From: Gnetum montanum
Lineage: Eukaryota > Streptophyta > Gnetopsida > Gnetales > Gnetaceae
Length of the DNA: 64,000 nucleotides
Direction: 5' to 3'
NCBI GenBank assembly: GCA_015680685.1
Contig: MNCI01012738.1
Location: 143,580-207,579 of the forward strand
The notes under the pieces are model-generated. The model had not been told where the DNA came from. It did no database searches and worked only from the letters and a program-made list of their open reading frames with translations. The position numbers were made by a program, and so were the translations under genes. The stretch's first letter is position 1. Each line of letters opens with the position of its first letter. Shown here in pieces: positions 11,399-22,974 of this stretch.

Positions 11399-14215
11399 TC
11401 AAAAAGTTCTAGGAGGTGGAGGCTCATGAGGCACTAAAGGCCCTTTGCCAAGTTCTAGTGCTTGTGGTGGTGAAGATGGTTGAGGTTGTCCTATTGTTGC
11501 CACTACTACTGGTGGAAGTTCAAAAGCATCTAGTAACTTTTTCATCTTATCTTCCTTGCCACGTGGGTCACACACAGTTCATGTAGGTTCACTAATGTGG
11601 ACTAGCACAGGGATATCCCACTAGCATAACATTATAGTGAACATCTCCTTGGCATTGCCAAACCATGTTGCAAATTGTTTACATTCAATATTGAATGTCT
11701 TGACTAGATTTTGCAACTTGTGGTAGTCATTCATTCTCCTAGCCAAGTTCTCAGTTGCATATCATTGGTTAGTGAATCTACTTTTTAGAATTTCAAGCTT
11801 TGCATTGGTTGTATCCAACTATTGTTTAGTCTCCTTATGGTGCTTGAATTCTACCTCATACAAGAGGTAAGAATTGGCCACCTACTTCTCTAAGTCAATT
11901 CTCAGCCATCTTGTAGTTAGCATAGTCAAGTTTGCGTAATGGAGGTTGGCAAGCTCCATATACTACATCATCTCTTCAATATATAAGTTTTTTAGGTGGA
12001 TTTCTACATTGTTGTATGCGTTTAAGCCATCAAAGATTGGCTACCATACATCACCTTTTTGCTAGAGTTGTTGGAGGGCCTCGTTCATCTTTGCCTTGGC
12101 TAGTTGTATCTCTTTTTCATTCACCTCTTTGAGAAGTCCCACTTGGTTACTGTAATGGTTCTTGACCTATTCAAATTTTAGGACCTCATTTTTTCAAGTT
12201 GCTACCTCAATGGCCATCTTTTGGTGAAGTGCTCAAACTTTTTCCTTCAAGATATTTCTATTTTCTACAACTAACCTCCTCAAATTGAGGTTTACTTTGG
12301 CTAGTTGCTCTTACTATTGTTGAAAAAATTCCACCATTTGGTCCTTCTACTATTCAACATTGCGCAAGCAATGGATATCCTTGGTGAGGACCAAGTTCTT
12401 CTTGTGAACTTGAGCCAAATCCTTGTTGATGTTGAATGCTAAGGCTTTTAACAATGATGTGTCAATGACTGTAGCCTCCTTTGCATTCTTAACCTCTTTG
12501 ATTCTTTGTTGAATCTATTGAAAAGCTTCATCTTTTGTGAGGTCTAGGTTGAGAATGGCAAGGTCTAAGAGATGGGCTCTCAACTTTGCAACTTCGCCAA
12601 CTAGCCGTTGATTTTTAGTGATGTTTGCCTATAGTTGGGCATTGGCAATGATGAGTTTTCCCTTTATCTCTAGTAGCTCTTACTAGGTTGCTATGATTTT
12701 ATCTACAAAATCAAATATCTCTAGAAGTGGTTGTTTGGTTCCTACCAATCTTTCCAACACCTCTTAGTGTTAGGTTGCACTCAACCGACCACTTCTCACT
12801 CTTGTAGATGTTTGAACATCCATCATTATGGAAATATTTGGAACATATGCCATAGGAGCATTAAGAGCTTTTTCCATCCTATTAGTCACCACTTCTGCCT
12901 CTGTCTCTTGTCCTTGATGCTGCATCACTAGGACAGTCATCCCCTTACCTTTCTCTAGGCACATTGAAAAAGGGATAGCATTCCTAGAAATTTTAGGGAA
13001 CTCTTGTCTAGGGATGAACACTGTAACTTCTCGGGCACTACATTTACTATGTTGAGAATAATGGGGTAGTTTTCTCTAGCTAGTTGATGGTCCTAGTGAC
13101 TTTATTGAGATGACTTAATGCTGGATGGTAAATTGATGGCTTCCCACCACTTGCCAAACCTTGTTGTTAATTGTAATTATTTCTCACAAAGTTTCTAGAG
13201 CCTTTATGTAGCTGCACATGCTTCTAACATGGTCTCTCTTATAGGTGGTGGTGGTGGTGGTGGCTACTCCTCTTCATATAGCTTTGTGGCTTCCTTATTC
13301 TTCATCATCTCTTGCTAAGATGTAGCAAGAGCATAATGAATTGTATCATTGGCATAGTGTGCTATGCCTTCCCTCTTGCAGAGGTTTTTGATAGGTCATG
13401 AAAAAGTAAAGTTTCTTCCTTCCTTTTTCATTTTCTTTAAATCACTTCTCTATCTAGAGATAGGTAAGTTGAGGAAGGTTGACTAGTAATGTGTTGCTTA
13501 GAGCAATGCATGCATAGGCAAGGAAGGCTCTAACTTTACTTGGCCTCACCATAGGATTCTGGTGATAGGCCATAATCTTGAAGTAGATATGCTCTGCCTT
13601 TGTGAGTGCATTTTACTTCTTACGATCCATCCCATAGCAGTTCTAGATCCATTATTTCTTGACATCTAGGTCCACTTGAGTTGATATTTTTGCCAATTTT
13701 GCCCAGTATCAGCCATACCGTGGGCCTCTGCAATGGCCTCAATTGAGTAGGAGATGATGATTTCTTTATTTTTAATCGATGTTTCTCCCTACCAATTTTT
13801 CTAGAATAGGTAGGTCTCCCCCATGTATCATTATCCATTGGAGGAGAGAATGGGCCACATGGGAGACCCTTGTAGTTGTCTGTGTACTTTCTTAGGATCC
13901 AACTCTAAGAAGGATTCAAAGTTTAGTTCTTGGAGAATCAAACTCTGAACCTTCATGGTTTGGATCTATTATTGTGACCTCCAAGTTAGGTCTTGGTCTT
14001 AGTGTCTCATATTGCCTAGACTGGCCAATTTTAGTAGTAGAAATTTGTTGAACAAATTCCACTTTGGGATCCTCCTGGAGAGGTCTTGTTCCATGGGTTG
14101 CTTTAGCCTCTTGTTCTTAGAATTTTTGTTACTGTTTTTGGCCCCTTCATCCTCATGGCCTCTTCACCCTTAGTTAGGAAGGTCCTCCTGTTTGTGCTCC
14201 CCTCTTTGGTTCCAT
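11399..14215 (-). pseudogene. ORF2 of a family-N element, minus strand, degenerate
   Basis: On the minus strand the frame runs from ATG at 14215 (MEPKRGAQTGGPS, compare MAPKRAQPEGP in the copy at 46468) to a TGA at 11399 after HEPPPPRTF (compare EKPPPPGTT). At about 2.8 kb it matches the length of the other copy (2.76 kb). The best-conserved block is the N-terminal domain around 13350-13620 (HIYFKIMAYH and LVNLPQL, compare VYFKIETYH and ANLPHL). Coiled-coil-like stretches follow. It has many stops and several frameshifts. The 3' LTR lies just downstream on the same strand. No pol sequence is present between them. Confidence 0.7.
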
Positions 14216-14279
14216 CTACAATTACAAACATAACCATGGATTAGCATTTTGGTATATAACCCTTAATTTCTTTTTAATA

Positions 14280-14695
14280 CTTGTCTTATTAGATTAGGTT
14301 ATACTTAGGTTTGTCTCTAATCTTGGATTAGGTTATACTTAGGTTTTTAAAAGTCAGTTGTATGTTAAGTTAGAGTGTTGCAATGAATGTGAATTAATCT
14401 TGATCTTATTTTTAAACATGGACTACATTCAGGTACAATGCCACTTGAATAAGACTTCAACCAATTAACTTAAATTTACTCTATGGGTACTTGCTAACTA
14501 CTAATAGGAATTGAGAAACAAAATTGTAAGAGTTTGGTTATCAACTAACATTAATGTATCATACATGCGGTAGGTGAGTACTATTTATAGACATTTATAA
14601 CCACTGCTACATTACATCTATGATGTTGCATGATGGCCTACAATATTACATCTATGATATTTCAAATATCGTAACCTAATATTAACTATTTATCA
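14280..14695 (-). mobile_element. LTR fragment (U3-R) of another minus-strand family-N element
   Basis: On the minus strand it begins TGATAAATAG after a polypurine-like tract (14696-14710) and carries a TATA box (ctataaata near 14588). The R landmarks follow: an aataagatcaagatt-like signal and caatgccacttgaataag on the plus strand. The U5 half is missing. The U3 dyads are again different: gatatttcaaatatc and atctatgatgttgcatgat (14610-14680). Confidence 0.6.
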
Positions 14696-14889
14696 TACCA
14701 CCATGACTGATTAAATACTCATCCTCAAGTTAAAAAAAATTAACATAGAATTTGTTATGAAAATGTGGAAGATGCATTGATAGAAAAATAGGCTGATTAA
14801 GTGAGTATTACATTTTAAAATTTTATTTGAGTGAACTTACAAAGAATGATAAAATTTTGGACAAACATTAAAAAATTATAAAATTGTAG

Positions 14890-16060
14890 GAATGCTTCAA
14901 AGTCATCGATGAAAAACCTTCATTTTGTTCTTAGTGAAAATGGAACTATCTATTTTGGTGGGTCTTGCAGTAGTTTAGTTGGCATACCTTGCTTCATGTG
15001 GAAATAGGATAGGAGAACTTTGAATTTTTGATTATCTATCCATTGATCCCCTATAGTCCAAGCAAACTTGACTAGGTTGAAAGTCGTTGGGATGTTCTAT
15101 GGACATAGTAACATTAAAAATATTTTACTGGCTTGGATAAATTAAGAAAAAAAATATGATACCCTCCACTTTGAATGTCTTTACTTGGTCTTAAAGTTGC
15201 TGGTAGTCTACCATCCTCTTCGCCATGTTTCCATGACATCTTATTGATTAGTGAATTTTTCTTGTAGTTTTGTTTATAAATACCTACTACTATGTCTATA
15301 AATTTTTATTGGAATCCTTTGATTTTTATTAAGTTTCACTTCATATCCTTGATTTCTAGCTTCTTCATCTTGATCTAGGTTTGATTCACTACATTAATTT
15401 TGTTAAGGATACTTTTCTATGTAGTGTTGGATGATTATTACATGGTGGTGTTCAGTTGAGTCTTGGCCATTTTGATCTCCTTCTTATTGATATCCTTTTG
15501 TAAATCAACTCAATCTCTAAAGTGTTCTTTGAACATTTCTTTCCTTTTTTTTCTTCACTCTTCTATCCCTTAATATCAATTGTGGACCTCTATTGAATTA
15601 TGTAAACCTCCTCCATGGATAGATTATTATTTTTCTTGGTTAACCTCTTAATATCCAAGTTTGCATTTTCCATTTATTCATAGAGATAATTTAGGATTTC
15701 TTCCATTTTTTCTTTTTATTTTGCAATCTAAGTCAAATTCCAATTTTCTACTATGAGGTCTTTATTTGTTTCTTGTAATATGAAGATGTTCTTGGTTAAT
15801 CCATGAATATTTACTTTGATTAGTGATGCATCTCATGTTGCCTTTTCCTTTTCTAACTCCACCTTATGCTAATTAGCCATCAATTGATTAATTTCATCTT
15901 GACAAAATGGATTAAGCTATTCTAGGATGATGAATCACATTGGGTTGTTTAGTAGAACATAGAGCTAAGTAACTTCATCTTGTAGTTTCCAGATATCTAG
16001 CTTAGACTATTGAAATTGGGCTTCACACAATACTATTTTCCCTTTTTTTGTTACAATTCC
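14890..16060 (-). pseudogene. C-terminal part of a third ORF2 copy (minus strand)
   Basis: Lying directly upstream (minus sense) of the PPT-LTR at 14695, the segment has the composition and arrangement of the ORF2 coiled-coil half in the neighbouring copy. It is heavily broken: no frame longer than about 60 codons survives. The assignment rests on position and on short shared phrases, so it is tentative. Confidence 0.4.
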
Positions 16061-18820
16061 ACCATTACATGGAAAAACAATTCAAGAGCTTTAAGAGATG
16101 TTATTTAAAAAAGTTTTTTATAGATTTTTAAGAAGTCACATAGCTATTAAGGTTTTAGCAAAAGAAACAAATTCTTGTTAAGTTTAATCTTTTCCACACA
16201 ATAATCGATGAGGTTCTTCTAAGGAGTTTATTGTATGAATCCTCAAAGTGCCAAATTATAATATACCTTCAAAGCTAAATGATTTTTAGCTCAAAGAATA
16301 TAGATGCATAATGTAGAAAGCCTTAAATAGAAATAAAGCTCATAATGATAACCATTTGAGAAAATGCTTAATGATTTACAAAAATCTCTTTCAAATCAAG
16401 TGTAGGCTTAGGGATTGATTTGCAATCACAAGTGCTTCTTATGAATAATAGGTTTGATTAATATAGATAGCAAGAGAAGCTTGAAGATTACTTGATCCAG
16501 TTAAGAATAAGACTGGTTTAAGGGGCCCACTCATATAAGTTAAGTAGAATTAATTCATAGAACCAAAATTTGATTCTAGCAAAATTTGGTTCTACAAAAA
16601 GACTCATTCCCATACCAACATTAAGTCATCTTGACAAAGCTTGCTAAGTTTGAGAGTAGAATAAGTGAAGTTTTAATTGGTTCTAATTTGGATGAACTCA
16701 CATGTTATCAAGAAAGAACTTGTAGAATGGTAGTTCAATTCAATTAATAAGCTTGTTTTGAGAAAAGTTACCATGTTAGCTAACATAGTAAAGCTAATAT
16801 GATAAGGTAGTACAAATAATCAAAACTCGATCATAGATTGACTCAAGAAAAGAATTAACTTTTATATGTGAATCTCGTAGAAATGAAATCAATTTTATAA
16901 ACAAGCTCAAAATTGTTTCTAACAGATCAGTCGATGATAAGTTAGCATTTATACAAGTTTCTTGATTATGAAAAAGTAAAGCTTAATTCTACAAGGGTCC
17001 AAGAAAGGACACTTATTCACATCATCACAAGCTTCTTCATTTAAAGCTTGTAGTTCTACAAAGCTTGTAATTCTAATAAGTAGTTCTACAAAGAAAAGTA
17101 AATTTGGTTCTATAAGGAAAATCCATCATCTACCACATAGGACTCAAAGAAAAGGCTCATAATATTAAATTTTGATTTTATAAGGGACCATGAGTTTAAT
17201 TCTACAAGACACTTTAGTTCATGAAATTAAGAAAGCTCATAGAACCAAAAATTGGTTATATAAACAAGCTTGATTCTAATTCTACCACGTCTAAAATTCA
17301 TGATTTGACAATCACATAAATTAGCCTAAAGGAAGAAGAATAGAACTTGATTCTCTAAGGTTAAAAAAATTCCTTTTCACATCATCACAACTTGTATTGC
17401 TTAAAGCTCAAGGAATTAAAATTTGGTTCTACAAGGGCAAACCTAATTTAGTTCTACAAGTAGAGCTCGTAGCATTTGCCACATGGATTAGGGAAAAGAA
17501 TGCAACTCATAAAATCAAAAATTTATTCTACAATATATCACTAAATTAGTTCTATAAACCATGTAAGCTCTTAGCATTAAATAAGCTTGTAGAACCAAAA
17601 ATTGTTTCTACCAAGAAGTTTAAACATCACTTACGAGCCTATGATCCATAATAAAGTAATGGACATACTAAAGTTATGCATGTGCCCAATCATATTTTTA
17701 ATCTAACTTAGCAAAGCAAGAACAAGTGATACTTAACACAAAGATGATTTAAAGTTTCAAGCTAAGCTGATCTTTAGAAAAATATTAAAGGTCCATGTAA
17801 GCATGTGGTTTGTAGAACCAAAAATTGTTCTATAAAGGGCTCCTAGATTGATTCTACAAAGAATCGTCAAAATTTATGGAACCCAATTCTATAAAAGAAA
17901 AAGTTTAAAAGCTCACAAAAGAAAAGCCCGATCTTACAAAAGGATTACAACCATTTTTTAAATAGGCTTGTTAAAAGTTTTACATTAGCACAAGATAATT
18001 AGAACTAAAAAATTCCTCTAAAGCAAGTTTCTATATCAATTCTATAAGCCACATTAACATCAAAGTTGTACATAAGTAAAATAAAAAAAAACCAAAAAAT
18101 AACAAAGATTGTTTCATCATCAAGGCTCATAGAACCAAATCTTGGTTCTACAAAATGGTTCTATCTGTAGCCCATAGTGACACATCAGCTTAAAGACTTA
18201 ACAAAGATCAATATACAAGGATATGGGTATAAAGCTTTAACATATAGCCTCTAAAGAATTTCATAAGGAAAAATCATCAAAAGATGATCAACTACTACAT
18301 TATCTCAATGAAGGATAAAAAATTGATTCTACAAAAAAGCTATGTAGAGGTTTGATTAACAAGATTAGTCATCAAACTACTCATGCGATAACTCAAACCT
18401 AAGATTGATTAAGCTTTAATAATTTTTCAATCCAAAGTAGCTCATGAAATTAGAGAGTTATAGAGGTTTAGGACATGTGTCAACCATTAATTCCAACAAC
18501 ATGACTCAAAGTGAGTGAATTAAAATTAAAATTTTATGCTATAGAGTTTCTTTGAGTTTTGAATTACAAAGCATGAGCTAAGTTATAGAGTTGACATTGA
18601 CTCCCCGAAGCTAAAAGAAAACCTACAGTTTATGTTTTTTCATACAATTATGCTTTCAAAATTAATTCTTATTCATACATTAATTTTTCCAGTATAAAAT
18701 GTACATGAGGAAAGAGAAGAGGCATCCAAAAATTTCTACTATGTGGACACTTCAAGCATTTCTATAACTTACAATCATTCTAGCTCAATATTTTTCAATT
18801 ACATCAATGGATAGACATTA
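16061..18820. repeat. Region with dispersed AGAACC...GGTTCTA repeats
   Basis: AT-rich DNA without coding frames. Between about 16500 and 18350 the phrases ggttctacaagg, agttctacaaag and agaaccaaaaattgg recur more than 20 times at irregular spacing. Some form near-perfect dyads, such as tagaaccaaaatttgattcta at 16558 and agaaccaaatcttggttcta at 18128. 'gctcatagaacc' and 'gcttgtagaacc' recur as a longer unit. It has no counterpart elsewhere in the window. It may be untranslated interior of a family-N relative or a decayed minisatellite. Confidence 0.55.
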
Positions 18821-19290
18821 GGTGTTTAGAGCTAGAACAAGATGAAAGGAATTATTTGAATTCGGTATGGAGCATGAATTGGTGGAGAAATTAGGGCTCA
18901 AAAGCATTGAAACTATGGAAGACTAGTGTCAAGTATATGAGAAGATCAACTTCCACAAGCTCTGGTTTAGGCCAAGGGCTAATATGATTAGGGATGTTAT
19001 CAATTAATTAGTAGCTAAAACCTTCTATGAGAAAGACAAGATTCATTTTAGAGGAAACATAGAGTGATGCATCGACATCAATACAAGAAAGACATCATAT
19101 CTCTATGACATTATTGAACTAGATATTAGTAAAGAAGAAGCATAAAAAATCAATTAGAAAGTCCTAAGAGAAAAATTTTGGTTACACCAGCACATAGGAA
19201 AGGTAGCTAAGCTCTCCCCACAATAGCTTGACAAGCCATGGGGGGTACATAAATACTATTTTAAAGATAAATAAGCTTACGTTTCCTATA
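18820..19290 (+). pseudogene. Unrecognised degenerate plus-strand frame
   Basis: One frame reads with only a few stops, mostly TAG/TAA, through EFGMEHELVEKLGLKS, NFHKLWFRPRANMIRDV and KTSYLYDIIELDISKEEA. It looks protein-like and could be the N-terminal domain of an ORF2 relative, but the match is too weak to assert. It ends close to the LTR starting near 19412. Confidence 0.3.
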
Positions 19291-19411
19291 GAATTTTCAT
19301 TTTAGCATTTAATTTCTGCCCTAGTTATGAGATTAACTTTGTTGAGAATTATTATATTTGGCCTTGGGTAGCTTTAGAGAATGGTAGAAATTTCTTTCCA
19401 GTATAACAGGT

Positions 19412-20284
19412 TTGATAAAGTGTTAATAAGTAAATTTTCTTAGCATAGCCCAATCGACACATCTTCATCGATGTATCCTTTGATGCATTAACACATATGC
19501 ATTGACACCATCCAGTACTAAGCCTATATAAATGTGTGTACCATCTACATTTATGGCACCATTGGTCATCCTAGTAGTGAGAATCTTGTAATTTTCTTTT
19601 ATAGGACTTAGCCAAATTTTCCTTTGAGTGCCCATAATATGGATCAAGTTGATTGAATGAATTCTTATTTGAATGCATAATGTACTTGAACACTTTTGCA
19701 TGATGCCAATAAAATTGAGATTGATACCTTCCATTGCAATATTTAGACTTGTACTTAGTTTATTTTCAACATTTTACTCTTAATGTATTTTACTTTCTAC
19801 CACATAATAATTTAATATTTTATTTTTTTATGACATGAGTATGATCACTTTGAACATAATATATTGACATTTGGTAATCCTAGTAGTGGATACTTGGTAC
19901 ACTTAGTAGTAGATAGTTCATAACCCAACAATGTTAATATGGGTTCAGGATGGGTACAAGAAGTGGGAATAGATGTTCTATGCTTAGGATAGTTTAGATT
20001 ATCTTAAAGTTCATAGTTATTTAAAATTTTAATATCTTAACTACTTTATTATTGTAATATTTTAATAATAAAAAATAATAAAAATAAAAATATCTTATGC
20101 CTCAATCATACTTAATTGTACCAATTAAGCTAGCAAAAGTGATGATTGGGAAGATAACAACTAGCAACATCACACTTAATTATCTATGATACTATTAGCC
20201 CAAGGTTCCATGGCATTTGAGTAAATCACACATACACACTTGGAATTCGTATGGTTGAGCATAAGAAACACTCATTGCTCATCA
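19412..20284 (+). mobile_element. 5' LTR of a plus-strand family-N element
   Basis: The segment ends gtatggttgagcataag...ctcatca at 20284 and is followed by a decayed primer site. It has a TATA box (ctatataaatg near 19521), an aataaaattgag polyadenylation region and the 'ttggtaatcctagtag' U5 repeats. Its U3 array is built from catcgatgtatcc, tgatgcattaacacatatgcattgac. The exact left end is uncertain. Confidence 0.65.
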
Positions 20285-20303
20285 TTAGCACGATTGTTAG
20301 GGA
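20285..20303 (+). other. Decayed primer-binding site (tRNA-Asp type)
   Basis: ttagcacgattgttaggga follows the LTR end directly. It differs from ttggcaccattgccaggga at 42398 by a few bases, mostly G-to-A and C-to-T changes. Confidence 0.5.
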
Positions 20304-20734
20304 CTTTGTTGTGTGCTAAGTGTTTTGGATAATTTAATCATATAAAGATTATTATAGGAACATAATGAACTCTTATAACAAAAAAATAATAAAATTTTTA
20401 TTCAAGATACACTTGAAAAACAAACTAAGAGATGACTTCTTCTTACAAGAATGATATCCCACCTACTGATGATAGGACAAGAAACAATTGAGATGAAGTA
20501 CCTCAATAACTCAAAGTCATCTACACCCATTTGGATTCATACTATTCAAACTTCACTTTCATCTTGCACCAAGATGAGAAACTATAGTGGAAAGACCTGG
20601 AGGAAAACATTATGTTACCACTCAATCATGCCATTCTATTAATGTTCATAATAGCATTAACAAAGTTGGTGAAACATCAAAAAATATTTTCATGTTCTAA
20701 CTAATCTTGATCACATAGGTTTCACCCCATGAAA
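20304..20734 (+). other. Start of the internal region of the family-N element, cut by element C
   Basis: About 430 bases of leader and possible Gag N-terminus (short frame at 20451-20642) precede the LTR of another family. No clear domain is visible. The rest of this element should lie beyond element C, outside or near the right edge of the window. Confidence 0.35.
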
Positions 20735-21646
20735 CCTGAGGCAAAACTTCATTGTAAATGTGAAAATTGTAACCCACAATGGGAAATTTCACATGTTCTA
20801 GCCATTTTATACTCATTTTGCAGCCAAATCACAGCCATTTTGTAGCGCCATTCATGGCCCAAAACCTATAAAAACCATCCCCAAACACCATTTACAGGTT
20901 CCACAATTTTGAAATGGTTCAAAAACTTTCAAAAAGTTCAACAAATTTTAGCATTCAAACACTTTATCAGTTACACACACTTTTGCATACAAAATTGTTT
21001 AATAGTTCTACACTTGGGCATTCTCAAGCACTCAAGAATTTTTTTACAAGTTTCTACACTTGTATTGTCTTGAACCTAGTGTAGATACCCTGTGACCTTT
21101 TGGCCTTGTAACCACTTTTAGGATTTATAAATTTTGAAGCTCCAAAATATATTCCTAGGATTTCCAACTCTAGCATAGAGCATTTGAATAGCTTAGATTT
21201 TTCACACTTCTCAACCCCCACCATAGTGAACATTAGAGGTTTGAGGTTGCAGTTGAGGAAGGTTTGAAAGCATTAGGAGTATTGCATCAACTTCAACAAG
21301 CTTTAATCTCCTACACCAGTGAAGCCCTCCTTCATTGCTCATTTAGGCACCATTTGTATGCATTTCTCTAACTTATTCTTTATTTTTTCTCAATAAAGTT
21401 TTAAGTTTTGGATTTTATGCACAAAATATATTTGTTTATTATATGTGAATTATTTAGATCTACTATTAGTTTTTAATTTTTTTCACCAAACTTTATATTC
21501 CGTAAGTTCCTAGTTGATCTGCTAGACTGGGCAGGGTGCCTCAAATCCCATTCTTTTTTTGCAGAGGCCCTAGGGATTCATGGGTTGAGGAATTGCTGCA
21601 CTAAGGATCTTCGATTTTTCAATGAATGAGGTTTTCGGTCACAACA
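20735..21646 (+). mobile_element. 5' LTR of Tat-like element C (plus strand)
   Basis: The right end is fixed by ...cggtcacaaca at 21646, followed by a Tat/Ogre-style primer site. A TATA box (cctataaaaacc, 20866-20875) sits near the start. The left end is uncertain, between about 20690 and 20760. This LTR is unlike the family-N LTRs. Its leader and gag follow on the plus strand. Confidence 0.6.
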
Positions 21647-21653
21647 GTTTTTC

Positions 21654-21671
21654 TTGGCGCTAGAAGAAGGG
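21654..21671 (+). other. Primer-binding site of element C
   Basis: ttggcgctagaagaaggg lies 7 bases after the LTR end. This GGCGCTAGAAG type differs from the family-N primer site and is familiar from plant Tat/Ogre-like Gypsy elements. A decayed version is found next to the LTR of element A (53692-53713). Confidence 0.6.
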
Positions 21672-21829
21672 CCTTTGCCTAAATTCTATGACCAGATTTG
21701 TTCTTTTACATTGCCAACATTGCCATTTGCAAGCTTTTCCTTAAGTTTTTTAACCAAAACCTTCAAATCTACCACACAATTTATGTTGCAATTCATCATC
21801 CTTTACTTCCAAAGCCCAATGTGGGAGGG

Positions 21830-22830
21830 GTAGGTGTTTGGGCTTTCAAATTTTTATAATAGTTGCTATTAATTTCTAAAGCTAGTGTTGATTTTCTTGG
21901 TGCATTTCCTTATCCCCATTGGTTGCCAAAATTCCCTTGTAGCAGAAACCTCAGGGTGGAAGTTACAGGTGGTTTAGGTGTTGAAATTTCACAACACCTG
22001 TTGTGAATTTTTCAGCCAATTTTTCTACTTTCTAAAGTGGGTGGTTCAACCCTTCTAGAAGCCATCCAACTTTTGGAAGTTGGCTTTCCCCCCCATTTTT
22101 CCAAGCTATGAAAGTTGACTACCAACTAAAACCAATTTTAATGGAGAAATAACAAGCTTCCACTTTGATTTTTTAGCCTTTCCCCTTGTCAACATTGGGT
22201 TAGGAGGTGTGAGATTCCCATTATCTCACCTCCCTTCTTACCCCCTGGCATACCTAGTGTAAAAAGTAATTGGGAAGCCTAGAGTGGGAGAGGCTTAATA
22301 CCAAGTTCCCTAAAACCAACATTACGAATTGAAATCCTTTTCCCATATTTTTATAACTGAAAGTCCTAAAAGATCAATGGTGCCCTTTCCCCCCTATGAC
22401 AAAAACTATAGTGTGGAAGTTGCATGTGGTTGGGTGGTGGCTTTTCATAGCACTTGGTGTGAAGGTTTTTTTCCTCCAAGGCCAATGTTGAAGCCTTTCC
22501 ATCCTTTTGCTTTCCACTGTGAATTTTCTTTTAGTTTCTAAAGTGGATGGTGCAACCCTTCTAGAAATTACCAAACTTTTGAAAGTGAGTTTTTTCCCCC
22601 ATTTTTTCCTAGACGAGAGAATTGGCATCATGCTAAAACCAATTTTTAGTAGGAGAACCCAAACTTTGCACTTTGGTTTTCAACCTTTCCCCTCCTCAAT
22701 GTTGAGTTAAAATTTGTGAGATTTCCATTATCTCATCCCCTTTCTTTCCCCCTTATCATACCCGACATAGAGGTAGTTGGAAGGCCAACTTGGGTGAGGC
22801 TTGACACCAACATTTCCAACTTTTCATTCT
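21830..22830 (+). repeat. Tandem duplication of about 0.5 kb in the leader of element C
   Basis: Two diverged copies, offset by about 504 bases, share a series of blocks. These are aagttNcaNgtggtt, tttctaaagtggNtggt-caacccttctaga, ccccccatttttcc, aaaaccaatttt, gtgagattcccattatctca and ggaagNcNaNNNtgggNgaggctt. No coding frame spans them. Confidence 0.75.
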
Positions 22831-22974
22831 TAGTAAGGGGGTCCCCTCTTATCCCCCACTTACTAATTATAGTAAGTACCTCATTTTTTTCTATTTTCAT
22901 TTTTTTAAAATTTTTTGAATTCCATTTACTGGAATTTACTTCTATTTTACCATTTATCTCCTATTTCAAGCCAT

